64,000 bases of DNA from Desulforhabdus amnigena (GCF_027925305.1 NZ_BSDR01000001.1:124001-188000), one strand, 5' to 3'; shown: positions 25,160-34,907, counted from the first letter of the stretch. Translations and numbers: made by a program. The notes: generated by a model from the letters alone, not told the origin.

Positions 25160-27339
25160 AGCGCGTTTACTATGCCGGACCCAAGTTCTCCGCAGGCCGA
25201 CTGCTCACCCCGACCGGTGAGGAAGTCCAGTTCGCGGGCAATTTGTTCGCTCGGGAAAATCAGCCTGTGGTCCTGCTCGGGTCGTGGTCCACCCATCCAA
25301 AATACGGCCGTCAGTTCAAGGTCGACGGGATGGAGCACGACCTCGAACTCGATCCGGAGGGGCTGATCCACTATCTGGCCAACCATCCGGAGATCAAGGG
25401 CATTGGACCGGCCAAGGCCAGATTGATCGTCGAGAGCTTCGGCGACGCCTTTGAAGAAACCCTTCTGAACGACCCCGAGCGCATTGCGCTCAAGGCTCGA
25501 CTGCCCCTGGAAGCGGCCCGGCGGTTGCGTGACGAATGGTTGAAGAACCGTAGCGTTAACACCGTCATGGCCTGGCTGTCGGCATTCGGCCTGACCCATC
25601 ATCAGGTCACCACCCTGGTCGAAAGACTCGGCGGCAACTGCCTCGATATCCTGAAGGAAGACCCGTACATCCTCATTCGGGAGATCCGGGGATTCGGCTT
25701 CAAGAAGGTCGACAAGATCGCCCGCAAGCTGGGAACCCCCAAGGACCATACCCCTCGTATCCGGGCCGGATTGAATTTCTGCGTCCGTGAAGCCCTGGAC
25801 AATGGCCACTGTTGGATCGAATACGAGGATCTGGTGGACCAGGCCAATTTGCTGCTGGTCATGGATGCCCTGGACAGCCGGGTCCGTATCGAGAGCGCCC
25901 TCGACGCGCTCATCGAAGAACAGGCGCTTTCCTGCGATTCCCACGGCGGGCGTTTCGTGGTCGCTCTGCCGGAGATCGTCCGCATGGAGCGGGAGCTGGC
26001 CTCGTTGTTCGGCCAGGCCGAAACACCCAACCCGCATTTCCAGTCCGTCAAGAAACTCGATGCCCTGATTCGGCGCTGCGCATCAACGCTGAACGATAAG
26101 CAGCTCGAAGCGGTGCGCTCGGCCCTCCAGCACAGCATCAGCCTGATTTCGGGTGGAGCCGGTTCGGGCAAGAGCTACACCATTTCGATCATCAACACCA
26201 TCTGCGAGGAGAGCGATCTGGAGGTCGTGCTCGCCGCGCCGACCGGCAAGGCGGCCAAGCGCCTGGAGGAAGTCAGCGGCCGTAGCGGCACCACCATCCA
26301 CCGTCTGCTCGGCTATGACGGCAAGGGATTCTCCCGCAGCAAGGAGAATCCCATCGATGCCGACGTCTTGGTGGTCGACGAGTTTTCGATGGTGGACGTG
26401 CCCCTGGCCTGGCACTTGTTCGAGGCGGTCGACCTGTCGCGGACCACGGTGCTGCTGGTCGGTGACCACAACCAGCTTCCGCCGGTGGGACCCGGAAACA
26501 TCCTGCGCGATCTGATCCAGACACGCGCCATCCCCACGGTCATCCTCGATAAGGTCGTGCGCCAGGCTGGTGTCCTCAAGGAGAACTGCACCGCCGTTCT
26601 CAAGGGCGAGGTGCGCAAGACCAGCGAGGCATCGGTGGCTGGATGCCGGGATTGGTATCTGGTGGATCAGTTCACCGACCCGATGGCGGCACGCTCGTTC
26701 CTGCTGGAGCTGTTTCAGGAGCGGCTCGACGCCCTGGGTTTCGACATCATCAAGGACGTGCAGGTGCTGACGCCGACCCACAAGGGGCCGCTCGGCACCA
26801 AGGAATTGAACGAGGAACTGCAGCGGCTCATCCAGCGCAAGCTCTGGAACGCCGAGGTACCGCCGGTCGCTATGGGCCGCCGCGCCCCGTTTCTCAAGCA
26901 CGACAAGATCATCCAGACCCGGAACAACTACGACCTGAACGTGATGAACGGTGCCATCGGCTATGTGGTCGATGTCCTCGCGAACGGCACCCTGGTCATC
27001 GACTTCGACGGCATGCCCGTGGAGATGGAAAAGGGTTCGCCCGACCTTCAGGACCTGCAGCTCGCCTATGCGCTCACCATCCACAAAACCCAGGGTTCCG
27101 AGTTCCCCTGCGCCGTGGTGGTGGTCCACAAGGCGCATTCCTTCATGCACCACCGCAATCTGCTCTACACCGGGGTGACCCGCGCCCGGCGCACCGCCAT
27201 TGTCCTGGGTGACCATTGGGGCATCCAGAATTGCGCCAAGCGTTGCCAGGTGGATGACCGTCGGACCTTTCTGCCCCTGTTTCTGGACGCCGCCCAGCAC
27301 GCGGAGGCCGATTTCGCCCGTGTCGCGGAGGCCGAATGA
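25111..27339 (+). CDS. RecD2-like superfamily 1 DNA helicase
   Basis: A 742-aa helicase. Its N-terminal OB-like and helix-hairpin-helix region (IKGIGPAKARLIVESFG, IRGFGFKKVDKIARKLG) is typical of RecD2. The motor has Walker A GGAGSGKS near residue 347, DEFSM near 423, GDHNQLPP, and the C-terminal LTIHKTQGSEF. It unwinds 5'-to-3' in the family. The start at 25111 (GGAGG eight bases upstream) is preferred to an earlier in-frame start that would read through the ERCC4 gene. Its stop overlaps the primase start. Confidence 0.92.
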   Translation: MPKRNESNPARLRGRIERVYYAGPKFSAGRLLTPTGEEVQFAGNLFARENQPVVLLGSWSTHPKYGRQFKVDGMEHDLELDPEGLIHYLANHPEIKGIGPAKARLIVESFGDAFEETLLNDPERIALKARLPLEAARRLRDEWLKNRSVNTVMAWLSAFGLTHHQVTTLVERLGGNCLDILKEDPYILIREIRGFGFKKVDKIARKLGTPKDHTPRIRAGLNFCVREALDNGHCWIEYEDLVDQANLLLVMDALDSRVRIESALDALIEEQALSCDSHGGRFVVALPEIVRMERELASLFGQAETPNPHFQSVKKLDALIRRCASTLNDKQLEAVRSALQHSISLISGGAGSGKSYTISIINTICEESDLEVVLAAPTGKAAKRLEEVSGRSGTTIHRLLGYDGKGFSRSKENPIDADVLVVDEFSMVDVPLAWHLFEAVDLSRTTVLLVGDHNQLPPVGPGNILRDLIQTRAIPTVILDKVVRQAGVLKENCTAVLKGEVRKTSEASVAGCRDWYLVDQFTDPMAARSFLLELFQERLDALGFDIIKDVQVLTPTHKGPLGTKELNEELQRLIQRKLWNAEVPPVAMGRRAPFLKHDKIIQTRNNYDLNVMNGAIGYVVDVLANGTLVIDFDGMPVEMEKGSPDLQDLQLAYALTIHKTQGSEFPCAVVVVHKAHSFMHHRNLLYTGVTRARRTAIVLGDHWGIQNCAKRCQVDDRRTFLPLFLDAAQHAEADFARVAEAE

Positions 27340-30300
27340 GTATGGGCGGAACGGATAACGTCAGGGAGTATTACCGGCTCGTCACCGAGATGGACATCGG
27401 TGACGTGGCCCGGGAACTCCTGCCGGGACGGATCACCCAAGAGACCGGCCAGCGCTTGATGTGCGACTGCCCCAACCATCAGAGCCAGTCGCGTCTGTCG
27501 CTGCACGTGATGCTCGACAAGCAGGGCTGGTACTGCTTCGGCTGCGGAATCGGCGGTGATGTGCTGCAGCTCGTTGAGTTCATTCAGACGGGCTCGGTCA
27601 CCGCCGGGCAATCTGGTCCGATGCCGGACAGCCACCGTCAGGCCCGGGACTATCTCGCCAAGAAGGCGGGCTTGCCTCCGCTGTCGCGCTATGGCCTCAG
27701 CCAGGAGCGTCTGGCCCAGACGGAGGCCGACCGCGCCTTCGAACTGCGGGTCAAGGACGCGCTGACCTCGCTGGCCAGGCTTTACCACGCCAGACTCAAA
27801 GAGTCGCCGGAGGTCCTCGACTGGCTGAAATCCAAATACGCCCTGAGCGAGGAGACCATCGACGATCTCCTGATCGGCTACGCGGACAACGCGTCCGGCG
27901 CGGTCGCCCAACTGACCGGGGGTGAGGACGGTTTTTCCAAGCGGGAGCTCGCCGCGACCGGCGCTTTCCGTCCCACCAGCCAGGACGGCCTGACGCCATT
28001 TTTCGAGCGCCGCATCGTCTTTCCCTACTGGAGCCGTGGCCGGGTAGTGTTCATGATCGGCCGCAAGACGCCGTGGACCCCGGACGTGGGCTGGGAGCAA
28101 GGGAAATACAAGAAACTGCCGGTTCATGACGAACACCAGCGGCCCTACGTCGCCGACTTCATCAACAACGCGCTGCTGTTCAACGAGGACTGTCTGCTGG
28201 CCCGGCCCGGCAAGGTGATCATCACCGAGGGGGTGACCGATTGCCTGGCGCTGATGCAACTGGGCCTGCCCACCGTATCGCCGGTCACCGTCCGCATCCG
28301 GGCCGCCGATTGGGAGCGCCTGATCCCCAAGTTGCGCGGCGTCGAAACCGTCTACATCTGTCAGGACAACGAACTCTCCCAAGCCGGTCTCAAGGGGGCA
28401 CTGCAAACCGCCCGCACCCTGGCCGAACACAAGATCGACACACGCCTGGTGACGCTGCCCTTGTCGGAGACACAGATCTCAGCCCGGCAGGAGCTGACCG
28501 AACGCTTCGGCCTGACGGCGAGCGTGGGGCCGAAGGAGCTGGCCAAGCTGCTGGCTGGACGGCCCGCCGAGGAAATCCAGGCGGCCGAGGCGCTTCTCGC
28601 CACCGCAAAGATCGACGTCAACGATTACATTGCCGCCGGGCATACCCGGGAGGATTTCGAACGCCTGCTCGCCGAGGCCAGCACGCCCATCGAGTTCGGC
28701 GTGCGCTCGCTGCCCGAGGGCGCTGAGGAAGAGGAACGCAACCGCCTGCTCGAACCGATCCTGGGGGAGATTTCCGAGCAGTCGCCGCTGGAACAGGCCC
28801 GCCTGCTGAAGCTGGTGCAGGAGCGCATCGGCGGTGGCGTCTCCATGGCCACCCTGAAGGAACAAATCCGCGCCATCCAGAAGGACCGAAAGGTCGAGTT
28901 CCGCAACGAAAAGAAAAAGGCCAAGCGGATGTCCGGCGCGATGCCCGGATCATGCCGCGCCCGGGTTGACGAGGTGCTGATCGACACGGAACTGGAGAAC
29001 GGCGCTCCCGACTACACCCTGGCCGCCGAGGCCGCCTACGACTGGTTCACCTCCAACGGTGCCCAGTTCTTTCACACCCTGCAGGGCGAGCCGTTCATGT
29101 ATTTCGACAACGCCATCTATTGGATGGATTCACCGGACCGGGGCCGCAAGCGCCATTACGCGGCCATGCTTTACAAGCACACGGGCATGGTGCCGACCAC
29201 GGGCGGCGGACGGACATTTTTCGAGGTGTTGCCAAGCCTGGCGATGATCCGTGGCCAGGTGCGCGACCATTTTTCCTGGCTGCACACGGATGTGGCTTCC
29301 TACACCGTCTATTTCAACCTGAACAATCCGGAGCACGAGATCGCCAAGATTACCCCGGACGAAATTCAGATCATGAAGAACGGCGGCAACGAGGACGGCA
29401 TCATCCTGGACGGCTCGCGGAAGATGAAGCCGCTGAAATTCCTGCCCGACGCCGACCTCGAAGAGGCGGACCGGCTCCTGGTCGATCTGCTGGTGGGTAA
29501 CATGACCTGCCCGCAAGGAGATCGCTTTCTCATCCTTTCCTGGCTCTCCTGCTTCCTGCTGATCGACTTTGCCGGGACGCGGCCCATGACCCGCTTCGAG
29601 GGCTCCGCCGGATCGGGCAAGACCACCGCCAGCAAAATCACTTCGACGCTGCTTTACGGCGAGCCCCAGCACAAGAAGGCCACCGACGCCGCGAACTACA
29701 CCGACGGCTCGCAGAACCCGCTCATCGTCCTCGACAACATCGAGGTCAAGCAGATGACCGAGGATCTGACCACCTTCATGCTGACCAGCATCACCGGCAT
29801 CGCCAAGGAGAAACGCAAGAGCGGCACCGACAGCGAGACCATCACCGAGCGGACCAAATGCCTGCTGAACACCACCGGCATTGAGCCGCTGTGCGGGGAG
29901 CTTTCGGAGATACTGTCGAGGTCCTTCGTTATCAACTTCGACCTCGCCAACCAGGCCAGCGACTGCTTCCTGGAATCGGAGGTCATTTCCGCCATCCAGC
30001 AGAACCGGGACCTGATCATCTCGGCCATTATGAAGCGAACCAGTCATGTTCTGGCGATGATCCGGGACGGAGCCCAGAAACAGGTCATGCGTCTGCTGCA
30101 CCGAACCATGCCGACCCATGGCAAGCGCCGTTGCAACGATTATCTGAGCCTGATGTACCTGATGATGCTGGCCGGGTCCGAGGAACACGAGGTGACCACC
30201 GGACTCGAGGATCTAAGCCCGCTGTTCATCGAGCAGATTCATTCCATCAATGACACCAGCCAGGAGATGGCGCGGGAGTCGAACCCCATTGCCACGGCGC

Positions 30301-30647
30301 TGACGTCGCTCTTCCATGCCTACCGGAACGCGGTGGAACTGGACGAGAAGGCCCGCTATGGCGAGGACGACCGGGCAAACCACGTGGTGGGGTTCATCGA
30401 ACGCTATCAGGTGAGGTTCGAGAACGAGAACACCATGGAACCGGTGTCGGCGGGACGGCTGCTCGCGGCGCTGCGCAGGGTTGGCCGGGAATTCAACCTC
30501 GAGTTCGAATACAAGAAGCCCGCCCAGCTCGGTCGGCGCATCAGCAACGACCTGGACATCATCCGGGACGCCGGGTTTGACATCGACCGGCAGCGCAACG
30601 CCCACACCAAGAACTTCGAGTACCGGATCAGTAGCAAAGGTGTTTAA
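27336..30647 (+). CDS. Primase-helicase (CHC2 zinc finger, TOPRIM, ATPase)
   Basis: A 1103-aa replication protein. The N-terminal zinc finger of DnaG type shows CDCPNH (43-48) and WYCFGCGIGGDVL (66-78). A TOPRIM core begins near 290 (VIITEGVTDCLAL), and after a linker an AAA-type motor has Walker A GSAGSGKTT near 755 and Walker B-like LIVLDNIEV. The combination gives primase and replicative-helicase-like activities in one chain. It ends the operon begun at 22043. The start overlaps the helicase stop (ATGA); a second Met lies two codons in. Confidence 0.9.
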   Translation: MSMGGTDNVREYYRLVTEMDIGDVARELLPGRITQETGQRLMCDCPNHQSQSRLSLHVMLDKQGWYCFGCGIGGDVLQLVEFIQTGSVTAGQSGPMPDSHRQARDYLAKKAGLPPLSRYGLSQERLAQTEADRAFELRVKDALTSLARLYHARLKESPEVLDWLKSKYALSEETIDDLLIGYADNASGAVAQLTGGEDGFSKRELAATGAFRPTSQDGLTPFFERRIVFPYWSRGRVVFMIGRKTPWTPDVGWEQGKYKKLPVHDEHQRPYVADFINNALLFNEDCLLARPGKVIITEGVTDCLALMQLGLPTVSPVTVRIRAADWERLIPKLRGVETVYICQDNELSQAGLKGALQTARTLAEHKIDTRLVTLPLSETQISARQELTERFGLTASVGPKELAKLLAGRPAEEIQAAEALLATAKIDVNDYIAAGHTREDFERLLAEASTPIEFGVRSLPEGAEEEERNRLLEPILGEISEQSPLEQARLLKLVQERIGGGVSMATLKEQIRAIQKDRKVEFRNEKKKAKRMSGAMPGSCRARVDEVLIDTELENGAPDYTLAAEAAYDWFTSNGAQFFHTLQGEPFMYFDNAIYWMDSPDRGRKRHYAAMLYKHTGMVPTTGGGRTFFEVLPSLAMIRGQVRDHFSWLHTDVASYTVYFNLNNPEHEIAKITPDEIQIMKNGGNEDGIILDGSRKMKPLKFLPDADLEEADRLLVDLLVGNMTCPQGDRFLILSWLSCFLLIDFAGTRPMTRFEGSAGSGKTTASKITSTLLYGEPQHKKATDAANYTDGSQNPLIVLDNIEVKQMTEDLTTFMLTSITGIAKEKRKSGTDSETITERTKCLLNTTGIEPLCGELSEILSRSFVINFDLANQASDCFLESEVISAIQQNRDLIISAIMKRTSHVLAMIRDGAQKQVMRLLHRTMPTHGKRRCNDYLSLMYLMMLAGSEEHEVTTGLEDLSPLFIEQIHSINDTSQEMARESNPIATALTSLFHAYRNAVELDEKARYGEDDRANHVVGFIERYQVRFENENTMEPVSAGRLLAALRRVGREFNLEFEYKKPAQLGRRISNDLDIIRDAGFDIDRQRNAHTKNFEYRISSKGV

Positions 30648-30668
30648 CGAGATATTTTCTCTTTTAGA

Positions 30669-30697
30669 TTGACTTTCAGGCCGCCCATGCCTATATT
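30669..30697 (+). promoter_or_regulatory. Sigma70 promoter of the RloA/RloB pair
   Basis: TTGACT (30669-30674), 17 bases, TATATT (30692-30697), 44 bases before the start at 30741, within the 93-base gap after the primase gene. AT-rich surroundings contrast with the GC-rich phage genes. It lets the pair be expressed in the lysogen. Confidence 0.8.
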
Positions 30698-30740
30698 AAA
30701 GGAATGATAAAGCGAATATTTCACTTTAGGAGGCGGTAAG

Positions 30741-32087
30741 ATGATAGTCAGTTTCTCACTCGAAAACTGGATGTCCTTCCGCAACCAGGTCACATTTTCG
30801 ATGGTCGCCAGCAGGGAGCGCCAGCATGGAGACAGGGTTCCCAAACTCGGCAAGTACCAGACGAGAGTTCTTCCGGTTGCGGCAATTTATGGCGGTAACG
30901 CGTCGGGCAAGACCAACTTTTTCAAGGCACTGAGTTTCGCCAAGGCGCTGGTCGTCAAGGGGACCCAGCCCGACAGCCTGATTCCTGTCGAGCCGTTCCG
31001 GCTGGACGCCAAGGTGGCCGATCAGCCGTCACGGTTTGGCTTCGAGCTGCTGATCGACGAGATCATTTACGAGTTCAGCTTCGCGGTGACCCGCAAGGCG
31101 GTTCTGGAAGAGAAGCTGGTGGTCATCACCAGCACCAGTGAAAAGGTGCTCTACCACCGTCGAGACGGAAAGCCCAACTTCGATGATTCCTTGGCCAAGG
31201 ACCAGTTCCTCCAGTTCGCCTTCAAAGGGACCCGGGACAATCAACTCTTTCTGACCAACTCGGTCTCCCAGAAGGTCGACAATTTCCGGCCGGTCTACGA
31301 CTGGTTCAAGGACACGCTCGAGCTGGTCGCGCCCGATTCCCGCTTCGAACCGTTCGAGCAGTTCCTCGACGAGGGGCATCCGCTCTACTCGACCATGAAC
31401 GAGATGTTGCCGCAGCTCGACACCGGCATCGCGCACCTGGGTGGCGAGGAGACCCCCTTCGAAAACATTCCGCTGCCCGAGCCGCTGAAAACCAAGCTGC
31501 AGGAAGACGTGAAGGAAGGCATGACCGTTCGTCTGCTGACCGAGCCGATCAACGAACGGTTCGTGGTGACCCGCAAAGGTGGCGAGCTGATCGCCAAGAA
31601 GCTGGTGACCTATCATCCGAAGGCGGACGGCACGGAAGCCAAGTTCGAGATCCGTCAGGAGTCGGACGGCTCGCAGCGGGTGATCGATCTGCTGCCCGCG
31701 TTTCTTGAGCTCTCGGCCCAGGTCTCGAAGAAGGTCTACGTGATCGACGAGGTCGACCGCAGCCTGCACACGCTGCTGACACGCAGATTGCTCGAAGCGT
31801 ACCTCGCCAACTGCTCCACGGAAACCAGAACGCAGTTGCTGCTGACCACCCATGACGTGCTGCTCATGGATCAGCAACTCCTGCGCCGTGACGAGATGTG
31901 GGTGGCCGAAAGAGACGCCACCGGAGCTTCGAACCTGCTCTCCTTCAGCGAGTACAAGGATGTCCGATACGACAAGGATATCCGCAAGAGCTACCTGCAG
32001 GGGCGACTGGGTGGAATTCCCCGGATTCTTTTGGGAGGCGCTTTGACCAATCCCTGCCTCACCGAGGAAAGTGAGGGGGATGACTGA
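30741..32087 (+). CDS. RloA-like AAA ATPase (abortive-infection/defence type)
   Basis: A 448-aa ATPase of the AAA_15/21 (ABC-ATPase-like) group. It has N-terminal [17 protein letters not shown], Walker [10 protein letters not shown] near residue 51, Walker [13 protein letters not shown] and the following LLTTHD switch. Together with the next gene it forms a RloA-RloB pair of the type catalogued as AbiL-like anti-phage systems. AGGAGG precedes the start. The pair sits between replication genes and the candidate origin, with its own promoter and terminator, so it is a moron-like cargo unit. Confidence 0.88.
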   Translation: MIVSFSLENWMSFRNQVTFSMVASRERQHGDRVPKLGKYQTRVLPVAAIYGGNASGKTNFFKALSFAKALVVKGTQPDSLIPVEPFRLDAKVADQPSRFGFELLIDEIIYEFSFAVTRKAVLEEKLVVITSTSEKVLYHRRDGKPNFDDSLAKDQFLQFAFKGTRDNQLFLTNSVSQKVDNFRPVYDWFKDTLELVAPDSRFEPFEQFLDEGHPLYSTMNEMLPQLDTGIAHLGGEETPFENIPLPEPLKTKLQEDVKEGMTVRLLTEPINERFVVTRKGGELIAKKLVTYHPKADGTEAKFEIRQESDGSQRVIDLLPAFLELSAQVSKKVYVIDEVDRSLHTLLTRRLLEAYLANCSTETRTQLLLTTHDVLLMDQQLLRRDEMWVAERDATGASNLLSFSEYKDVRYDKDIRKSYLQGRLGGIPRILLGGALTNPCLTEESEGDD

Positions 32088-32683
32088 TGCCGCCGAAGAG
32101 ACGCAAATTCCAGAGACCCCTTGGCGAGCGTCGCTACCGCAAACTGTTCGTGATCGCGGTGGAAGGCGTGAAGACCGAGCCGCAGTATTTCGCCATCTTC
32201 AATGACCAGCAATCGGTGATCCGGGTGAACTGCCTCAAAGGCAGTCATGATAGCTCACCTCCCCAGGTGCTGAAGCGGATGGAGGACCATCTCCGGCAGG
32301 AGGAGCTGAGATCCTCCGACGAAGCCTGGCTCGTGGTGGACAAGGATCAGTGGACCGACGAACAGTTGGACCAGCTTCATGCCTGGGCTCAGGCACGCGA
32401 CAATTACGGCTTCGCCCTCAGCAACCCCAAGTTCGAATACTGGCTGCTGCTTCATTTCGAGGACGGCACCGGCATCGCATCGTCACGGGATTGCAGCGAC
32501 CGGCTGAAGCGGCACCTTCCCGGTTACGACAAGGGGATCGACGCACGCAAGATCACCCGCGACCGGATCGATGAAGCCATCCGCCGCGCCAGGCTGCGCG
32601 ACAATCCTCCCTGCGCCGACTGGCCACGCACACTTGGCGGCACCACGGTTTACAAGCTGGTCGAAAACATTCTCCAGGTCTGA
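32087..32683 (+). CDS. RloB-like protein
   Basis: A 198-aa protein matching Rlo[27 protein letters not shown] and [14 protein letters not shown]. The acidic residues in EGxKTE and VVDKDQW resemble a TOPRIM-like nuclease centre. It overlaps the RloA gene by one base. In related pairs the ATPase senses infection and the partner is the toxic effector; this is inferred by analogy. Confidence 0.88.
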   Translation: MPPKRRKFQRPLGERRYRKLFVIAVEGVKTEPQYFAIFNDQQSVIRVNCLKGSHDSSPPQVLKRMEDHLRQEELRSSDEAWLVVDKDQWTDEQLDQLHAWAQARDNYGFALSNPKFEYWLLLHFEDGTGIASSRDCSDRLKRHLPGYDKGIDARKITRDRIDEAIRRARLRDNPPCADWPRTLGGTTVYKLVENILQV

Positions 32684-32714
32684 ACCCCAATCGGTTCGCC
32701 CTCCCAATAATTCA

Positions 32715-32741
32715 GGACGCTCTCGGGCGTCCTTTTCTTTT
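32715..32741 (+). terminator. Terminator of the RloA/RloB unit
   Basis: Stem GGACGC (32715-32720)/GCGTCC (32727-32732) with loop TCTCGG, followed by TTTTCTTTT. It closes the defence unit just before the repeat field. Confidence 0.8.
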
Positions 32742-33110
32742 GCGGTGGTGCGGTGAACACCGCTGTCCCTTGCGGTGGATAACCACCGCACGCCAAACCC
32801 TTGCCAGACAAGGCTTTCATGGCCTTTGCGGTGGTTGCGGTGGTAAATCCAGAGGTCTCACCCCCTATGGGCTGAAATATTTTTTCGACTCACCAACCCG
32901 GCGTCCCCCACCAGAGAAATTCCGGCCCAGCGTGAGAGACATTCCCCAAATACCACCGCAACCACCGCACTCTCTCTTTTCTTTCTTCATAACTAACGAA
33001 AAACAATAAACAAACAACGGACCACCCCCTGCGGTGGGACGAGAAAATCTTCCACCGCACGACCACCGCAGCCACCGCACATATCCACCGCAGAACCTGC
33101 CGGTTTCTCG

Positions 33111-33172
33111 AAAAACGTTTAGAGATCTCAAAAAACAGTTACAAAACGGCCGCTCGCTAAAAAAACGATTAC
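33111..33172 (+). repeat. Three AAAAACxxTTA repeats next to the octamer field
   Basis: AAAAACGTTTA at 33111, AAAAACAGTTAC at 33131 and AAAAACGATTAC at 33161, spaced 20 and 30 bases, i.e. on the same face of the helix. They form an AT-rich stretch between the octamers and the bipartite element at 33191. Confidence 0.5.
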
Positions 33173-33190
33173 AAGCGAAAGCATCGGTCC

Positions 33191-33223
33191 GCCGTCACCT
33201 GGCTTTGGGCTCCGGTAAGTAAC
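33191..33223 (+). promoter_or_regulatory. Bipartite phage element, copy 2
   Basis: GCCGTC (33191-33196), 14 bases, TCCGGTAAGTAAC (33211-33223), 39 bases before the gene at 33263. The first block deviates (G first, T for A) as in the intragenic copy. Confidence 0.6.
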
Positions 33224-33262
33224 GGGAAAAGCAATTAACCCGTATTTCTGGAGCGTGAAGCC

Positions 33263-34033
33263 ATGAGCCTTCTGAAAACCATGATCAAGCACACCGCCGG
33301 AGGGCAGGACGCCTCGGCCGGATGTGAAACCCCATCATTACCACCGCAACCACCGCAGCCCGCCATCTATGTCTCCACCGGGCTCGACGTTCACGAGATC
33401 GAGGACGCTCGCGACTGGCCTGAAGACCGGGAGATCGACGGCACGCTGTGTCGCCGTCTGTCGCCTGAATTCTTTGCCTGGCTACGTTTCCGCATGGTCA
33501 CCGCCCAAGCCGCGCACAAGGCCGGAAAGCTCCCCGACGATGCCTGGAACACGCTGCGGCAGCGATTCAACGCCCTGCAGGAGCTGGCCATCCGGGAGTT
33601 TGGCAAGGAAAACTTGCAGGAGGTACTGCACTCCTTTTCCCCGAAGAACTACCGGCCACCCGCGCTTCGTCCCGAGCCCCAGGAGAAACCCGTCGAAGTT
33701 CCCAGAAAGGACTGGATTTATCCCGGGAACCAAGCTTGGAAATGTAAGCAGCCGGTGACTTCCCAGGCTGTCGCCAAGGTCGACGCCATCCGTGAGGAGG
33801 CCATGGCCAATGGCTGGTCCGAGGCACGCCTCTATCAGAACCAGGGCCGCTTCCGGTTTCCCTGCGGCGAGGACTACGGCCTGGTCTGCTTCGTCGATGG
33901 CGATCAGGAGATTGGCGAGGTCACCGAGCGTTCTATCGAAATTATCCACGGGCCGAAGTCCGGACGCCCCAGCACGCTGAGGTTTTTCAACCCGGACGTG
34001 CCCCAGCCGTGGATGAAGAAAATGGAGGATTGA
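33263..34033 (+). CDS. Phage protein of unknown function
   Basis: A 256-aa protein. An N-terminal Pro-rich stretch (LPPQPPQP) comes from two octamer repeats. The middle holds a helical EFFAWLRFRMVTAQAAH region, and the C-terminal part ends PWMKKMED. I recognise no family. It is followed three bases later by the HTH gene, so the two are probably co-transcribed from the element at 33191. Confidence 0.7.
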   Translation: MSLLKTMIKHTAGGQDASAGCETPSLPPQPPQPAIYVSTGLDVHEIEDARDWPEDREIDGTLCRRLSPEFFAWLRFRMVTAQAAHKAGKLPDDAWNTLRQRFNALQELAIREFGKENLQEVLHSFSPKNYRPPALRPEPQEKPVEVPRKDWIYPGNQAWKCKQPVTSQAVAKVDAIREEAMANGWSEARLYQNQGRFRFPCGEDYGLVCFVDGDQEIGEVTERSIEIIHGPKSGRPSTLRFFNPDVPQPWMKKMED

Positions 34034-34036
34034 GCT

Positions 34037-34315
34037 GTGAAGAAAAAGAAACGCTACGCCAACGCCAAGGATGTCCTGCCCGAGGAACTCTTCGAGCAGA
34101 TCCAGAAGCACTACACCGGGATTCTCTGGGTCCCGGCACCGAGCCGCTTTTACCAGGAGCGCCGCGCTCTGGTATTGGCTCTTCATCTGCAGGGGATCAG
34201 CAGCCAGGAGATCTCCAACCTCGCTGGAGTGACCACCCGCCGGGTCAACCAGATCATCGCCGCCGAACGAAAACAGGACCGGGACCGACAGTTGGCCGCC
34301 GCTTCCGGTAAGTAA
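34037..34315 (+). CDS. Small HTH protein
   Basis: A 92-aa basic protein with a C-terminal helix-turn-helix (ALVLALHLQGISSQEISNLAGVTTRRVNQIIAAER), a homeodomain-like fold seen in phage regulators and small terminases. Its last codons, Ser-Gly-Lys-stop, are made by the bipartite element itself (TCCGGTAAGTAA at 34304), so the coding end and regulatory site share DNA. The position before the terminase genes suggests a regulator of packaging or late genes, without proof. Confidence 0.75.
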   Translation: MKKKKRYANAKDVLPEELFEQIQKHYTGILWVPAPSRFYQERRALVLALHLQGISSQEISNLAGVTTRRVNQIIAAERKQDRDRQLAAASGK

Positions 34316-34316
34316 C
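34284..34316 (+). promoter_or_regulatory. Bipartite phage element, copy 3
   Basis: ACCGAC (34284-34289), 14 bases, TCCGGTAAGTAAC (34304-34316). It overlaps the last codons of the HTH gene and lies 91 bases before the GTG at 34407. Confidence 0.6.
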
Positions 34317-34406
34317 CCCTGAACCGGCGGGAGCGCGTTTGGAGGCTAAATCGGCCTCCCGCCCCGCATCCCGGCTTGGGAAAACAATATTCGGCAGGAT
34401 TTCCAC

Positions 34407-34907
34407 GTGGCACTGAACAAACCGGACAAAGAGACGCTGGACCGCTGGCACCGCAACGAGGGCAAGACCGAACCGCCCCGGCGCGGGCCTGGTGCGCCCG
34501 AGGGCAACCAGAACCGGCTGCGTCACGGCATCTTCGCCGACCGCTGCCTGACGCCGGAAGAAAAGGTCATGTTCGACGCGATCATCGACCGCCTCAACCA
34601 GGACTTCGAGTTCAACAAATCCAGCGACTTCCTGCAAGTGGAGCTGGTGGGCGTCTACTCGGTCAAGCTGGTCCGCGCCCAGATCGAGGGGAACACCGAC
34701 GCCGCCGAAAAGCTCGACCGGATGATCCGCTGCCACATGAAGGATCTCAAGACCACCAAGATTGCTCGCGAGGGTGAGGAGCCGAAAGGCCCGCAGACCT
34801 CTCCGGCGGAATGGGCGGCGGCACTGCTTGAGAAGGTGGCCGAGGCTGCCAACACCCCGGGCGCGAAACCCTCCGGCCGCAAGAAACACGGAAAGAATTG
34901 CGGATAA
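34407..34907 (+). CDS. Possible small terminase subunit
   Basis: A 166-aa protein with a GTG start. Near residue 30 it has GAPEGNQNRLRHGIF, a GN(Q/K)N...HG motif seen in phage small-terminase-like proteins. A helical middle (FDAIIDRLNQDFEF ... VKLVRAQIEG) and a basic tail (SGRKKHGKNCG) follow. The large terminase lies 2.8 kb downstream, with the recombinase genes between. The repeat array that follows could be its DNA target. The assignment is tentative. Confidence 0.5.
   Translation: MALNKPDKETLDRWHRNEGKTEPPRRGPGAPEGNQNRLRHGIFADRCLTPEEKVMFDAIIDRLNQDFEFNKSSDFLQVELVGVYSVKLVRAQIEGNTDAAEKLDRMIRCHMKDLKTTKIAREGEEPKGPQTSPAEWAAALLEKVAEAANTPGAKPSGRKKHGKNCG

Larger units (their letters stand above)
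32741..33357. repeat. TGCGGTGG octamer field; candidate replication origin
   Basis: Fourteen exact TGCGGTGG octamers. Plus strand: 32741, 32771, 32827, 32836, 33030. Minus strand: 32783, 32953, 32962, 33052, 33063, 33072, 33085, 33341, 33350. Several pairs are 9 bases apart. They bracket AT-rich DNA (about 32970-33020). No gene fits 32684-33262. Iteron clusters beside AT-rich DNA are typical of replication origins, and the primase and helicase genes lie just upstream. The last two copies are inside the next gene, where they encode its Pro-rich PPQPPQP stretch. Confidence 0.55.
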
